Shown here: piece after piece, positions 44,643-55,904 of the stretch
Layout of the letters: the number at the start of each line of letters is the position of its first letter
Position numbering within the stretch: the stretch's first letter is position 1
NCBI RefSeq assembly: GCF_003751505.1
Contig: NZ_RJVB01000003.1
Span: 556,712-620,711, forward strand
Origin: Erwinia sp. JUb26
Lineage (GTDB): Bacteria; Pseudomonadota; Gammaproteobacteria; Enterobacterales; Enterobacteriaceae
DNA: 64,000 bases
Direction of reading: 5' to 3'
The notes under the pieces: generated by a model
Told to the model about the DNA's origin: nothing
Database searches by the model: none
The model's input: the letters and a program-made list of their open reading frames with translations, nothing else
Position numbers and translations under genes: made by a program

Positions 44643-44773
44643 ACAGCAACGAAGAAGCCAGTAAGGGAAGGCGTTGGGGCGGGTGGATGCAGACTCACGG
44701 CCAGGGATGGCCGTGCGTCAGGCTATAGGGACATACTCGTGCCGGTGCAGTAAGCCGCCCCAACGCCTTCAAC
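44643..44773 (+). repeat. Structured palindromic repeat, family 2, copy 2
   Basis: The outer arms AAGGCGTTGGGGCGG and CCGCCCCAACGCCTT pair perfectly over 15 bp. The inner hairpin has one mismatch against copy 1 (GTGCGTC for GTGAGTC). About 90% of positions agree with copy 1, including about 30 bp upstream (ACGAAGAAGC region). Confidence 0.8.
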
Positions 44774-44900
44774 AGAGCACCGATCTGCAAGCCATTCCAC
44801 ACCACTCCCCTGAAACGCGCAACCAGCGAAAGAAATCATCGTTCCAACCCACTGACTTCACTGAATAATCACAATATCCGCTCAATATTTAAGGAAAAGG

Positions 44901-44915
44901 CTATTAAATATATAG
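44901..44915. promoter_or_regulatory. Possible OxyR half-site upstream of katG
   Basis: CTAT-N7-ATAG at 44901-44915 matches the central part of the OxyR pattern ATAG-N7-CTAT-N7-ATAG-N7-CTAT; the outer elements match poorly (TAAG and CAAA). The position, 70 bp before katG, is reasonable, but the evidence is weak. Confidence 0.35.
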
Positions 44916-44957
44916 GGTGATCCAAATGTGCCCCGCTCAAACCCACGTATAGAGTAG

Positions 44958-47195
<2,238 letters not shown>

Positions 47196-47204
47196 CAGGT
47201 ATTT

Positions 47205-47225
47205 CCCCGGTGACATCCGCCGGGG
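47205..47225 (+). terminator. Hairpin directly after katG
   Basis: CCCCGG (47205-47210) pairs with CCGGGG (47220-47225) 10 bp after the katG stop. There is no T-run, so it may act with the second hairpin downstream. Confidence 0.4.
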
Positions 47226-47259
47226 AGAACAGACGCCCGCCCGGTTTTTGCGGCGAAGG

Positions 47260-47285
47260 CCGAACGTTAAACGCTTAACGTTCGG
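47260..47285 (+). terminator. Second hairpin after katG
   Basis: CCGAACGTTAA (47260-47270) and TTAACGTTCGG (47275-47285) form a perfect 11-bp stem with an ACGC loop. A further stem CGCGATT/AATCGCG follows immediately. Together they probably end katG transcription. Confidence 0.5.
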
Positions 47286-47483
47286 CTTCGCGATTTGAAT
47301 CGCGGCGGGCGGTGTTATTTAAATAGGTATGATTTTTCTGTGCCATTATACCTTTAACCGTGTTTTACACCGAAGCGTTTAATATACCGCCAGTTCTGAC
47401 TCGACTATTGACGTTACAGATTACAATCAGCCGAAATAGGATATAGTGACCCACTAATGAAACGAAATTAGCGGGATGTTGTC

Positions 47484-47879
47484 ATGGGCTGGGAAATGTA
47501 TATTACAAAAGCTGAAACCTGGAGTGAAAGTGCTGATAATCCAATAAGTAGCGTAGAGTGGCTTAAGCTGGTTGAAGAGGATGAAGAACTCTCCTTAAAT
47601 CCTCGCAACGGCGAATTCAATGCTATCTGGCGTGGTGAGAGCGAGCACATTGACCCATGGCTGGACTGGAACAGGGGATGTGTTTATAGCAAACAACCTG
47701 ATGTCGCACTTTATTGTAAAATGCTGCAGATTGCTGAAAGGTTAAATGCCAAAGTCCTTGATGAAGACGATCGTGAATATGTCTTGCCGAGCGATCTCCT
47801 CAATCCTTCCTGGGCGAAATCCGCCATGCTTAAAAGGATGTCGCTGTGGGAAAGGTTTGTTGCCATGCTTAAAAAATAG
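47484..47879 (+). CDS. Hypothetical small acidic protein, possibly immunity-like
   Basis: The protein has 131 residues and no signal peptide or membrane segment. The start MGWEMYITKAETWSESADNPISSVEWLKLVEEDEEL and the motifs FNAIWRGE and WLDWNRGCVYSKQPD recur, as I recall, in small uncharacterised bacterial proteins often found as orphan immunity-type genes; no enzyme motif is visible. GC content is lower than in the neighbours, suggesting transfer. GCGGGATG lies before the ATG. No toxin gene is adjacent. Function unknown. Confidence 0.65.
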   Translation: MGWEMYITKAETWSESADNPISSVEWLKLVEEDEELSLNPRNGEFNAIWRGESEHIDPWLDWNRGCVYSKQPDVALYCKMLQIAERLNAKVLDEDDREYVLPSDLLNPSWAKSAMLKRMSLWERFVAMLKK

Positions 47880-47987
47880 ATTTGTATTTCTTAAAGCCTG
47901 TAAATCACACAGCCACCAAAATCCCTTCAAGTAATACCACCGCGCCAGCCTGATATGCTTTCGCAGGCGCAGTGGCTATCGTTTCGC

Positions 47988-49514
47988 TTATACCGCTTTC
48001 TGCGGCTTGTGCGAATTCACGCTGCCCGCCTGATGTGCAGACACGGAATGATTTTCAATCCTCAGCACAAACGTCAGCAGCGCATAGATCCCGCCGCCGG
48101 TCATCATTGAGACAATCACGCCGATATTCGCCGTGGCAAACAGACTTTTGCGGGCTTCATCGGTCAGTAAAAATCCGACGATATGTGCGATGTAAGGATC
48201 GCTGGAGGTAATGGTTCCAAGGCCAACCAGCGTGGCGACACACAGTGCCAGCAGCGCCGTCCAGCGTCCGCCTCTGCCGCCCGATTCAGGTTTGTTGGCC
48301 AGGGTCACATCCCAGCCCAGGCGCTTCTGCCGCACGAAATCAATCAGTTGGATCGCCCCGGCGGAGCCGATGACCACCGAGATCGACGCCAGGAATGACT
48401 GGAACGTCGACAGGAACGAGTCGGAGATAAACATCAGATAGAACGCACCGAAGCCGATGATCAGCGCATTGATCGCGGTGGTCGCCGCGCGGCTGACCGG
48501 GAGGCCGAGCGCCAGCAGCGCCAGGCCGGAGCTGTAGATACCGGTAATCGCCGCCGACAGCAGAGAGATAATAATCACCACGGAGAAGGGCACGTAGAAC
48601 CACATCGGCAGCAGATCGGTCAGGGACGAAATCGGTGCCTGCGCCGCCGCCGCGCTGAGTTCTGGATTGCTGTCGGCCAGCAGGGTTCCCAGGATCAGCA
48701 GAATACTGACCGGGAAGGAGATGCCTGCCGTGGTCCAGAAAATCACTTTCGAAGCCGGGGTTTTCTTCGGCAGATAGCGGGCAAAATCGCCGCCGTAGTT
48801 GAGGAAGCCCAGCCCGACCATGGTCATCGCCATCACCGCGCCGCCGATCCAGGTCAGCAGGCTGCCCTGATGGGCGCTGACGCCCACGCGATCCCAGTGG
48901 ATATGCGGCAGGATCAGGAAAATAAAGATAATGCTCATAAAGCCGGTCAGCCAGGCGATGTACTTTTCCACCTTCATAATCAGCTGATGGCCGTAGACCG
49001 CCACCGACATGGTCAGCGCCAGGCTGAGAATAAACCAGCTGAGTATGCAGCTGAGCGTCGGCTTACCGTCGGCCAGCGCGAAAGCGGCGGGCCAGAGCTT
49101 GGCAAACAGCGCCGCGCCGGAGGTGGAGGCGAGGGTGATCAGGGTGATCTTCCAGCCCATATTGGAGATGTAGGCGAACAGGGTAGGGAACTTATTGCCG
49201 TGATAGCCGAAGCAGGAGCGGGTCTGGGTCAGCGTCGGCAGGCCGGTACGCGGGCCACCGACGGCCAGAATACCCACCAGGAAGCAGGAGATCAGATAGC
49301 CGACAATACCAGCGCTGATCGACTGCCAGACGTTCAGCCCGAGAGAGTAAACGTAAATCCCGTAGGCAATGCCGAGGATCGAGACGTTCCAGGAAAACCA
49401 TACCGGGAACAGCCCGGACGGTGAGCCGTAGCGTTCAGATTCCGGTACGGCATTCACGCCGTTAGCTTCAACTTTTAGCCCGCCGGAAGCGGGCTGCTGT
49501 GTAGAGTTTGTCAT
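47988..49514 (-). CDS. NCS1-family nucleobase permease (CodB-like)
   Basis: The protein has 508 residues with about 12 membrane segments and a polar N-terminal tail. PVWFSWNVSILGIAYGIYVYSLGL and VGGPRTGLPTLTQTRSCFGYHGN are the first-helix and loop motifs of NCS1 purine/pyrimidine permeases, and GFLNYGGDFARYLPKKTPASKVIFW is the conserved central segment. It probably imports a purine, cytosine or related compound by proton or sodium symport. The upstream gene on the same strand is deoD, 22 bp away, so uptake and nucleoside phosphorolysis are probably coexpressed. Confidence 0.88.
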   Translation of the reverse strand: MTNSTQQPASGGLKVEANGVNAVPESERYGSPSGLFPVWFSWNVSILGIAYGIYVYSLGLNVWQSISAGIVGYLISCFLVGILAVGGPRTGLPTLTQTRSCFGYHGNKFPTLFAYISNMGWKITLITLASTSGAALFAKLWPAAFALADGKPTLSCILSWFILSLALTMSVAVYGHQLIMKVEKYIAWLTGFMSIIFIFLILPHIHWDRVGVSAHQGSLLTWIGGAVMAMTMVGLGFLNYGGDFARYLPKKTPASKVIFWTTAGISFPVSILLILGTLLADSNPELSAAAAQAPISSLTDLLPMWFYVPFSVVIIISLLSAAITGIYSSGLALLALGLPVSRAATTAINALIIGFGAFYLMFISDSFLSTFQSFLASISVVIGSAGAIQLIDFVRQKRLGWDVTLANKPESGGRGGRWTALLALCVATLVGLGTITSSDPYIAHIVGFLLTDEARKSLFATANIGVIVSMMTGGGIYALLTFVLRIENHSVSAHQAGSVNSHKPQKAV

Positions 49515-49536
49515 CGGATAAGCCTTATCAAGAGGT

Positions 49537-50247
49537 TCAGTCGCTAAAAATGGCGGTTTCTAATGCCAGCCGGAACATATTGTCTAACGCGGTTTGTTGT
49601 TGTTCTGCGGCGGGTTCTTCGCCGGTATTGCTGTTAATGCAGGCGGTCAGCAGGCTCAGTGCCCTGGCACGATGCTGCGCAGCGAGGGTGTACAGCGCCG
49701 AGGTTTCCATTTCGACGGCCAGAATGTTCATTTTGCGCAGCGCGGGCAGCATCCCGGCGGGCTTGTCGTACAGCAGGTCGTTGGTGAAGGTGTTACCAAA
49801 CTGCGTCGGGATTTGCTGTTTTTGCGCCACGGTCCAGCAGTGGCGCAGCAGATCGAAATCCGCCACGGCGGCGTAGTCGTAGCCGCCAAAGCGGTCGCGG
49901 TTGACCGACGACGAGGTGCCCGCGCCGGTGGCGACGATCACGTTGCGCATGTCCACGCCGTCATCCACCGCGCCGCAGGTGCCCACGCGGATCAGCGTTT
50001 TCACCTCAAAGCCGGTAATCAGTTCGTGGACATAGATCGAAACGGACGGGATGCCCATGCCGTGTGCCATGACGGAGAGGCGCTTTCCTTTGTAGAAGCC
50101 GGTGTAGCCGAACATGTTGCGGGCGTCGCAGACGCGTCGGGCGTCGGTCAGATACGTTTCCGCAATACGCTGCGCGCGCAGCGGATCGCCCGGCATGATT
50201 ACGGTGTCGGCGAAGTCGCCGGGTTGGGCATTAATGTGTGGCGTCAT
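49537..50247 (-). CDS. deoD: Purine nucleoside phosphorylase DeoD-type
   Basis: The protein has 236 residues from the ATG at 50247, which has AGGAG 6-7 bp upstream; a longer frame to 50472 is not family-like. MTPHINAQPGDFADTVIMPGDPLRAQRIAE is the classical DeoD start, RVGTCGAV the phosphate site, and VEMETSALYTLAA the substrate-ribose site. It cleaves purine nucleosides with phosphate. It is a second-copy-type DeoD, paired here with an NCS1 permease and a divergent YeiL-like regulator rather than in the deoCABD operon. Confidence 0.93.
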   Translation of the reverse strand: MTPHINAQPGDFADTVIMPGDPLRAQRIAETYLTDARRVCDARNMFGYTGFYKGKRLSVMAHGMGIPSVSIYVHELITGFEVKTLIRVGTCGAVDDGVDMRNVIVATGAGTSSSVNRDRFGGYDYAAVADFDLLRHCWTVAQKQQIPTQFGNTFTNDLLYDKPAGMLPALRKMNILAVEMETSALYTLAAQHRARALSLLTACINSNTGEEPAAEQQQTALDNMFRLALETAIFSD

Positions 50248-50498
50248 CAGAGTGCTCCTGCTGTGGTTCAGGCCCCGATGGTAGAAATCCCGGCGCGGCG
50301 TGAAAAAGGCAAATGTCCGGGCCTGGCCGACGGCGATCACAGAATTCATTAATTTGCCGTTTTGGGCGGGAGTGAATCCACAGAAAACGCGGTGCGGGGA
50401 GAAAAGAAGTGCGAGAATCAACGCCGGGTAGCGTATTGACAAGGCTCCGGCCGGGGGGCTAGTCTCAGCCACTTTTTTGCCGTTGAGAGCGCGATATT

Positions 50499-51158
50499 AT
50501 GACAATTATTCAGCAGTTTGCGCAGCGCGGGCACCAAATCCTACGCGATGCGGTTAATGCGGCACCGCTGAAAAGCAAGCTGATGGCTGCCGGTGAGGTT
50601 ATTTTGCGCCAGGGCGAGGAGATTAAAGCCCTGTACTGGATTGCGCTGGGCGAATACACCATGCATTACAACGCGGGCAACGGCAAAACCTTCAGCCTCG
50701 GCCAGCGCTTCGTCAGCGATACGATCATTGGTGAAATTGAATATCTGACCCAGACCCCCAGCCAGTTTTCGGTGGTGGCCCATGACTCGATGACAGTGAA
50801 GGTGATCCCCCGGGCGATGATGGATGCGCTGCTGACCCGCCACGCGGAGGTCGGCGTCTGGCTCAGCCAGCTGCTGTCGACCAGCTACCAGCGCGGCATG
50901 GCGAAAACCATGGAGCGTTTCCTCCAGCCGCTGATGTTTAACATCGTAGCGGATCTGTATGAACGGTATCAGCAGAACAAACCGCTGGTCGACTTTTCAC
51001 AGGTTTACCGGGAGGCCGAACGCTTTGGCTGCTCCGAGCGCACCTACCGCCGCGCGCTGCATCAGCTGGTGGACGAAAAGTATCTGGTGAAGATCGCCAG
51101 CGACTATGTCATTTGCGATATCGATAAATTCCGCCAGCTGCTGATGCAGTCTGCCTGA
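50499..51158 (+). CDS. yeiL: Crp/Fnr-family regulator resembling YeiL
   Basis: The protein has 219 residues. The N-terminal cyclic-nucleotide-binding fold starts at KLMAAGEVILRQGEEIKALYWIALGEYTMHY. It lacks the cAMP-contact motif of CRP. The C-terminal HTH has YREAERFGCSERTYRRALHQLVDEKYLVK. Size and sequence character match E. coli YeiL, which also lies among nucleoside genes. Divergent from deoD with a 250-bp shared region, it is the likely regulator of the nucleoside gene pair. Effector unknown. Confidence 0.7.
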   Translation: MTIIQQFAQRGHQILRDAVNAAPLKSKLMAAGEVILRQGEEIKALYWIALGEYTMHYNAGNGKTFSLGQRFVSDTIIGEIEYLTQTPSQFSVVAHDSMTVKVIPRAMMDALLTRHAEVGVWLSQLLSTSYQRGMAKTMERFLQPLMFNIVADLYERYQQNKPLVDFSQVYREAERFGCSERTYRRALHQLVDEKYLVKIASDYVICDIDKFRQLLMQSA

Positions 51159-51205
51159 TATCAGGCAAAGACGCGTTTTGCCACGTGCTGATGTTATCCC
51201 GTCAT

Positions 51206-52111
51206 CTAGCGCGTATTTGCCACCGTTTCCAAATCCTCAATGCCGAAGGCCTGCAGCAGCGCGGTGATTTTCGGCGAACGGTGGCGGGAAGGGGAGTAGA
51301 TCAGATGCAGCGGACGCGTAAAACCGGAAAATTCGGGCAGGACCTCAACCAGTTTGCCGTCGGCAATCAGCGGCTCCACGGCGAAGTCCATCACCTGCAC
51401 CAGCCCGATGCCGTTCAACGCGGCGTCCAGCAGCACATCGGCGTTATCCACGGTCATGTTGCCTTCGACGCTGATACGTAGATCTTCACCCTGATGGCGG
51501 AACATCCAGTCGGTGCTGCGCCCGTCCTTTTGACCTTTCACCGTCAGGCAGTTGTAGCGGCTGAGCTCGGCGAGTGTAGCGGGGCTACCGTAGCGTGCCA
51601 CGAAGGACGGTGCGGCAACGGTAACCAGCCGCAGATCTTTTATCCGGCGGGCAATCACCTGCTGATCCTCCACCTCGCCGATGCGAATGGCCGCATCAAA
51701 GCCGTCCTCAATGATATCCACCACGCGGTCGCTCATTACCGTATCAAGGGTCAGCAGCGGGTGGCGTTGCAGGATCCCCGCCAGCAGCGGCATGGCCACG
51801 AGGCGGCCAAAGGCGGAAGGGGTGGTGATTTTCAGCGTGCCTTCAACCACGCTGCTGCGCTGATCCAGGCGGTGTTCAATCTCTTCCATCTGCCTGATCA
51901 GCCCCCGGGAGGCCGCGTACAGAAAGTGGCCATCCGCCGTCAGGCTGATGCTGTGGGTATTACGGTTGATCAGCGAGATTTTTAGATCTTCTTCCAGCCG
52001 CGCCACCGATCGGGAGATGCCGGACTGGGTGAATCCCAGCGCGCGCGCCGCACGGGTAAAGCTTTGCAACTCGCCAACCTTAACAAATATTTTTAACGCG
52101 TTCAGATCCAT
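51206..52111 (-). CDS. LysR-family transcriptional regulator
   Basis: The protein has 301 residues. The N-terminal HTH is ALKIFVKVGELQSFTRAARALGFTQSGISRSVARLEEDL, and the C-terminal effector domain runs to LETVANTR. It has the sequence style of the CrgA/DmlR-like group. It is divergent from an MFS exporter gene, and the shared region contains an inverted repeat TTATG/CATAA of LysR-box form, so control of that transporter is likely. Confidence 0.9.
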   Translation of the reverse strand: MDLNALKIFVKVGELQSFTRAARALGFTQSGISRSVARLEEDLKISLINRNTHSISLTADGHFLYAASRGLIRQMEEIEHRLDQRSSVVEGTLKITTPSAFGRLVAMPLLAGILQRHPLLTLDTVMSDRVVDIIEDGFDAAIRIGEVEDQQVIARRIKDLRLVTVAAPSFVARYGSPATLAELSRYNCLTVKGQKDGRSTDWMFRHQGEDLRISVEGNMTVDNADVLLDAALNGIGLVQVMDFAVEPLIADGKLVEVLPEFSGFTRPLHLIYSPSRHRSPKITALLQAFGIEDLETVANTR

Positions 52112-52193
52112 ATCGCTGCCGTTCTCTGTTTGCCGCCGTGAAATATCGCCCGGCTATATTAGCGGCTTTGTTAGTGCAGGAATAACGCTGTGC

Positions 52194-52211
52194 TTATGAT
52201 TTTTAGCATAA
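52194..52211. promoter_or_regulatory. LysR-box-like inverted repeat
   Basis: TTATGATTTTTAGCATAA has a TTATG/CATAA dyad with the T-N11-A pattern of LysR operators. It lies between the LysR gene and the divergent MFS gene. Confidence 0.5.
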
Positions 52212-52302
52212 CCAATATGAATATCGACGCGTTTACGGCGCCGCGCTTTTTAAATTAAGGTCGGAATTATCTAAAACGCTGTTTGACGACCGGATGATTA
52301 TT

Positions 52303-53484
52303 ATGCCTTTGCCAATCTATATACTGGGATTTACGCTATTCGCCATGACCACCTCAGAATTTATGGTGGCCGGGTTGATGACCTCGATGGCGCAGGATCT
52401 GCAGGTTTCCATTCCCGATATCGGGTATCTGATCACTGTTTATTCACTGGGGATGGTCGTCGGGGGGCCGCTGCTGGCGGCCGTGTTAATTAAGCTTGGG
52501 AATAAGGTCGCGCTGCTCGCCATCAGTCTGCTGTTCCTTACTGCGCAGAGCGTTGCCACGTTTTCACACGTCTGGGAACTGCTGGCGGTCGCGCGGTTTT
52601 TTACCGGCTTATCCTCTGCTGCCTTCTTTGGTTTTGCGCTGCTGGCGGCGTCGAAGATGGTCGATCCTGCCCGCTTTGGCGTGGCGGCATCGATTGTTTT
52701 AGGCGGGATGATGGTGGCGATGGTGTTTGGCCTGCCGCTGTCAACGCTGCTCGATCGCTACCTCGGCTGGCGTGCGGCGTTTTCCCTGGTGATTGTGCTC
52801 ACCGCGCTGGCCGCGCTGGGAATTATGCTGTTCGTTCCCGAGGTGAAAACGGAGAAGCAGGGCAGCATTCGGGCTGAGATAAATTCTGTCTTTCATCCCG
52901 GACTGTGGCTGGCCTACAGCACCAGCTTCTTTATTATTGCCGCCACCTTTGCCGCATTCAGCTATTTCGTGCCTTATTTTTCCGTCGCGGTGGGATTCTC
53001 AACGAAATCGATCCCCGGAATCCTGTTTGCCTACGGCTTATGCAGCGTGATCGGCAATATTATCGTGGGGCGCGTGGCGGATAAAATCCCGCTGCGGGTG
53101 ATATTTTACGGTGGTCTGCTGCTGATGGCGGCGCTGGCCGGGCTGTACGCTCTGGTAGAAAGTCAAACCGCCGTGCTGCTGTCGGTGATGATGATGGGGC
53201 TGACCGGGATCACCCTGACGCCCGCGATGTCCGCGCGGGTGTTTAAGGTCACCGAAAATACGTCGCTGATTAATACCCTGCATACTTCGGTGATCTGTCT
53301 CGGGGTGGTGGTGGGGTCCTGGGGCGGTGGCTATGCGATTGATACCGGTTTGGGCTTCCGCTCGCCGTTTCTGCTGGGGCTGGTTCTGGCCTTTTTGGGG
53401 ATACTGACGCTGCTGCCCGGCCTGTTTAACACCGCTGGCAGAGCCGAAACTGTGGAAAAATTACGCTGTGAAAGGGCAGGGTAG
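52303..53484 (+). CDS. MFS transporter of the DHA1 (AraJ/sugar-efflux-like) group
   Basis: The protein has 393 residues from MPLPIYILGF; an in-frame ATG three codons earlier (52294) is an alternative. Twelve membrane segments. The opening FTLFAMTTSEFMVAGLMTSMAQDLQVSIPDIGYLITVYSLGMVVGGPLL is the first two helices of the DHA1 drug/sugar efflux group. Control by the divergent LysR protein is likely. Substrate unknown. Confidence 0.85.
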   Translation: MPLPIYILGFTLFAMTTSEFMVAGLMTSMAQDLQVSIPDIGYLITVYSLGMVVGGPLLAAVLIKLGNKVALLAISLLFLTAQSVATFSHVWELLAVARFFTGLSSAAFFGFALLAASKMVDPARFGVAASIVLGGMMVAMVFGLPLSTLLDRYLGWRAAFSLVIVLTALAALGIMLFVPEVKTEKQGSIRAEINSVFHPGLWLAYSTSFFIIAATFAAFSYFVPYFSVAVGFSTKSIPGILFAYGLCSVIGNIIVGRVADKIPLRVIFYGGLLLMAALAGLYALVESQTAVLLSVMMMGLTGITLTPAMSARVFKVTENTSLINTLHTSVICLGVVVGSWGGGYAIDTGLGFRSPFLLGLVLAFLGILTLLPGLFNTAGRAETVEKLRCERAG

Positions 53485-53500
53485 GGAACGGAGAAGGCGA

Positions 53501-53535
53501 ACTCGCTCTTCAATACGAAAGACTGAAGAGCGAGT
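53501..53535. terminator. Bidirectional terminator between MFS gene and ymjA
   Basis: ACTCGCTCTTCA (53501-53512) and TGAAGAGCGAGT (53524-53535) form a perfect 12-bp stem. It lies between two convergent genes. Confidence 0.75.
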
Positions 53536-53546
53536 CATGGGGGAAA

Positions 53547-53792
53547 CTATTCGTTGCCCCACTGATTCAGGAAGTTAGCGACGTCATCAATGCGCTGCGT
53601 TTTGATACCCGCTTCGGCGGCCATCTCTTCCTGTGCTGCTTCGCTGATTTCTTCGTTGTTCGTCAGGCGGGTAAGCAGCAGCTGGAAGTAATGCGCCAGC
53701 GGATCGCGTTCGGCGTCGTCCACCGGCTGTGCGGTTTCTGCCGCGTATTCATCAACGATGTCATAGTATTTAAGAGATATTTCGTTACTCAT
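53547..53792 (-). CDS. ymjA: YmjA-family small protein (DUF2543)
   Basis: The protein has 81 residues, acidic. [39 protein letters not shown] and the C-terminal FLNQWGNE match the enterobacterial YmjA family over the full length. Function is unknown in the family. It is single-copy and flanked by a terminator, so it is probably an independent transcript. Confidence 0.9.
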   Translation of the reverse strand: MSNEISLKYYDIVDEYAAETAQPVDDAERDPLAHYFQLLLTRLTNNEEISEAAQEEMAAEAGIKTQRIDDVANFLNQWGNE

Positions 53793-53903
53793 GGGTCGCT
53801 CCCGCTGTGTGTTCCGATAGCCGCGGATTCGTCATTGCCCGGCCCGGTAAACTTGATTCTCGTTACGTATTCCGTTTTTGCCCGTGCGTCAGGCCGACCG
53901 ATT

Positions 53904-54386
53904 TCAGATCTTCAGCATTTTCACCGTGGCATCCACATCGATCTCGTCCGCCGAGAAGATCAGCGTGGTGCCCTGGAAGGTGGTGATCGCCAGCTTCTTC
54001 AGCGTGCGCACTTCATCAGGGTTCGCGGCGGTTTTCGGCTTGATGCTGCTCATTAGCGCACCCACGGACAGCACCACGTGCTCTTTATCAATGCGGGTAT
54101 CGGCAGGCACTTCTTCGCTGTAAACCACCCAGGACTTAATCGAGGTCAGCTTCAGGCGTTCACCGGCGATAAAGATGTATTTGCTTTCCGGTGCCACTTT
54201 CACGCTGTACGCGGACAGTCCCTTGTTATTCGTTGTCGGTTCGAAGGTGACCGCCGCGTCTTTTTTTATCAGATCCGGGTTGGCGACCTTGATCACATGA
54301 AAATAACGGTTGTCGCCGTTTTCATCTTTGATAAATCCAAAGCCTTTGTCTTCAAACCAGGTTGTGATCGTTCCGTTCATCGCCAT
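53904..54386 (-). CDS. Cold-shock-domain protein with C-terminal extension
   Basis: The protein has 160 residues. The N-terminal 65 residues are a CspA-type OB fold: NGTITTWFEDKGFGFIKDENGDNRYFH carries the RNP1-like KGFGFI motif and a modified RNP2. The remaining part (KYIFIAGERLKLTSIKSWVVY...TLKKLAITTFQGTTLIFSADEIDVD) is a domain I recall only from enterobacterial relatives and is without a known function. It probably binds single-stranded nucleic acid. Confidence 0.8.
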   Translation of the reverse strand: MAMNGTITTWFEDKGFGFIKDENGDNRYFHVIKVANPDLIKKDAAVTFEPTTNNKGLSAYSVKVAPESKYIFIAGERLKLTSIKSWVVYSEEVPADTRIDKEHVVLSVGALMSSIKPKTAANPDEVRTLKKLAITTFQGTTLIFSADEIDVDATVKMLKI

Positions 54387-54545
54387 TTTCGCCTACTTAA
54401 TCGTTTATCTACTCGGTTTTTGCAGCGCGCAGTGTAAAACACAATCCCCGCGCAGACCACGCCTTTGGCTTAAGTCTGGATGATAAATTACAGCTGTGCT
54501 GAAAATGGGTTATTATCCGCAGCCACTTTCGCTCCGGATCGCCCG

Positions 54546-55244
54546 ATGTCTGAGATTATCGACACCTTTATTGCTCCACCGTGCCATGACAGCATCAAAA
54601 CGCTCTATCAGGACGAGCATCTGCTGCTGATCGATAAACCCGCCGGACTGCTGAGCCTGTCGGGAAAAAATCCACAAAATCTTGATTCGGTTCACTACCG
54701 GCTGGTGCAGATTTTCCCCGGCTGTACGCTGGTGCATCGCCTGGATTTCGGCACTTCCGGGCTGATGGTGATTGCCCGCAACAAAGCGATCAATGCCGCG
54801 CTGTGCCAGCAGTTCAGTCAGCGAGCGGTGACGAAACGCTACGTCGCGCTGCTCTGCGGGCACGTTGCCGACAATGAAGGGGTGATTGAGGCGGCGATTG
54901 CCAAAGATCCGGCGCTGTTTCCGCTGATGTCGCTATGCGCTATTAACGGTAAGCCCGCTCGTTCCCGTTACCGGGTGGTTGAGCGCTTCGCGCGCCAGTT
55001 GGCCGACGGCACGCGCCTGGCGCTGACCCGGGTTGAGCTGACGCCCGAAACAGGACGAACGCACCAGCTGCGCATCCACTGCCAGCTGATGGGCCATCCC
55101 ATTCTGGGCTGTGACCTGTACGGCGGGTTGCTGCTGCCGGGCACTGAACGAACTTCGCGGCTGATGCTGCACGCCAGCGAGCTGCATTTTACCCATCCGG
55201 TTAGCGGTGAGCGTATTGAAGCCCGCTGCGAAGCCCCGTTCTGA
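54546..55244 (+). CDS. RluA-family pseudouridine synthase
   Basis: The protein has 232 residues from MSEII; a longer frame starting 54480 lacks family similarity upstream. The active-site segment is VHRLDFGTSGLMV with the catalytic Asp, and RTHQLRIHCQLMGHPILGC is the second conserved block. There is no S4 domain. Size and organisation match RluA-like enzymes that modify rRNA or tRNA uridines. The target is not predictable. It is convergent with yaiL with a 9-bp gap. Confidence 0.85.
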   Translation: MSEIIDTFIAPPCHDSIKTLYQDEHLLLIDKPAGLLSLSGKNPQNLDSVHYRLVQIFPGCTLVHRLDFGTSGLMVIARNKAINAALCQQFSQRAVTKRYVALLCGHVADNEGVIEAAIAKDPALFPLMSLCAINGKPARSRYRVVERFARQLADGTRLALTRVELTPETGRTHQLRIHCQLMGHPILGCDLYGGLLLPGTERTSRLMLHASELHFTHPVSGERIEARCEAPF

Positions 55245-55253
55245 TAACGTGAA

Positions 55254-55790
55254 TTACCACATCAGATCGTCAGGCACTTTGAAATCGGCGTACGGATCGT
55301 CCTCATCCTGCTCTTCCTGACTTAGCGCGCTGTTTAACACAATGCTGCTGGCATCGCGCTGGGCGATTTTATCGGCGACGACGGCCGGGATAATCGCATA
55401 AGTGTTCTCACCCACGTTATCCACGCCCAGACGCGCAATCGCCAGGCGGCCGTTTATCAGCTGGGCCTGTGTGGTCTTGTCGACTAAAATTTTCTTAATC
55501 AGCGTGCCATCGGTGAAGTTAAAGCCGATGTCGCCTTTAGAGATGATGCGGTTCATCTCAATCAGCTGCTTGACCTGCGCCTTATACTCTTTAGATAGCG
55601 TGGCCTGCTTTTGCTGCTCGCTTAGCTGCTTATCACGCTCAATCTGAGCTTTCTTGTTCTCTTCCACGGCTTCCCTTGCTTCACGCGCCTGCACCCGTGA
55701 CTTCTTCGCCGTTCTCTGCACTTTTTCCATTTTCTTGCTGGAAACTAAGCCAGCTTTGAGCATCTGCTCTTGTAAGGTGAGTTTTGACAT
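55254..55790 (-). CDS. yaiL: YaiL-like DUF2058 protein
   Basis: The protein has 178 residues: SKLTLQEQMLKAGLVSSKKMEKVQRTAKKSRVQAREAREAVEE is the highly charged N-terminal helix of the YaiL family, followed by GDIGFNFTDGTLIKKILVD and an acidic C-terminus. The family is annotated as nucleoprotein/polynucleotide-associated; the molecular role is not established. Single gene with its own promoter region. Confidence 0.9.
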   Translation of the reverse strand: MSKLTLQEQMLKAGLVSSKKMEKVQRTAKKSRVQAREAREAVEENKKAQIERDKQLSEQQKQATLSKEYKAQVKQLIEMNRIISKGDIGFNFTDGTLIKKILVDKTTQAQLINGRLAIARLGVDNVGENTYAIIPAVVADKIAQRDASSIVLNSALSQEEQDEDDPYADFKVPDDLMW

Positions 55791-55904
55791 TTTCGCTTCT
55801 GAATCCGTTGAATGTTGCGGAGGATTATACCTGGTTTTTTCGCCTACGTTCAGGGTCTATCTGCGGTAGAATCGTTTTAATTTAAGTCTGTATCAGAGGT
55901 GAGT

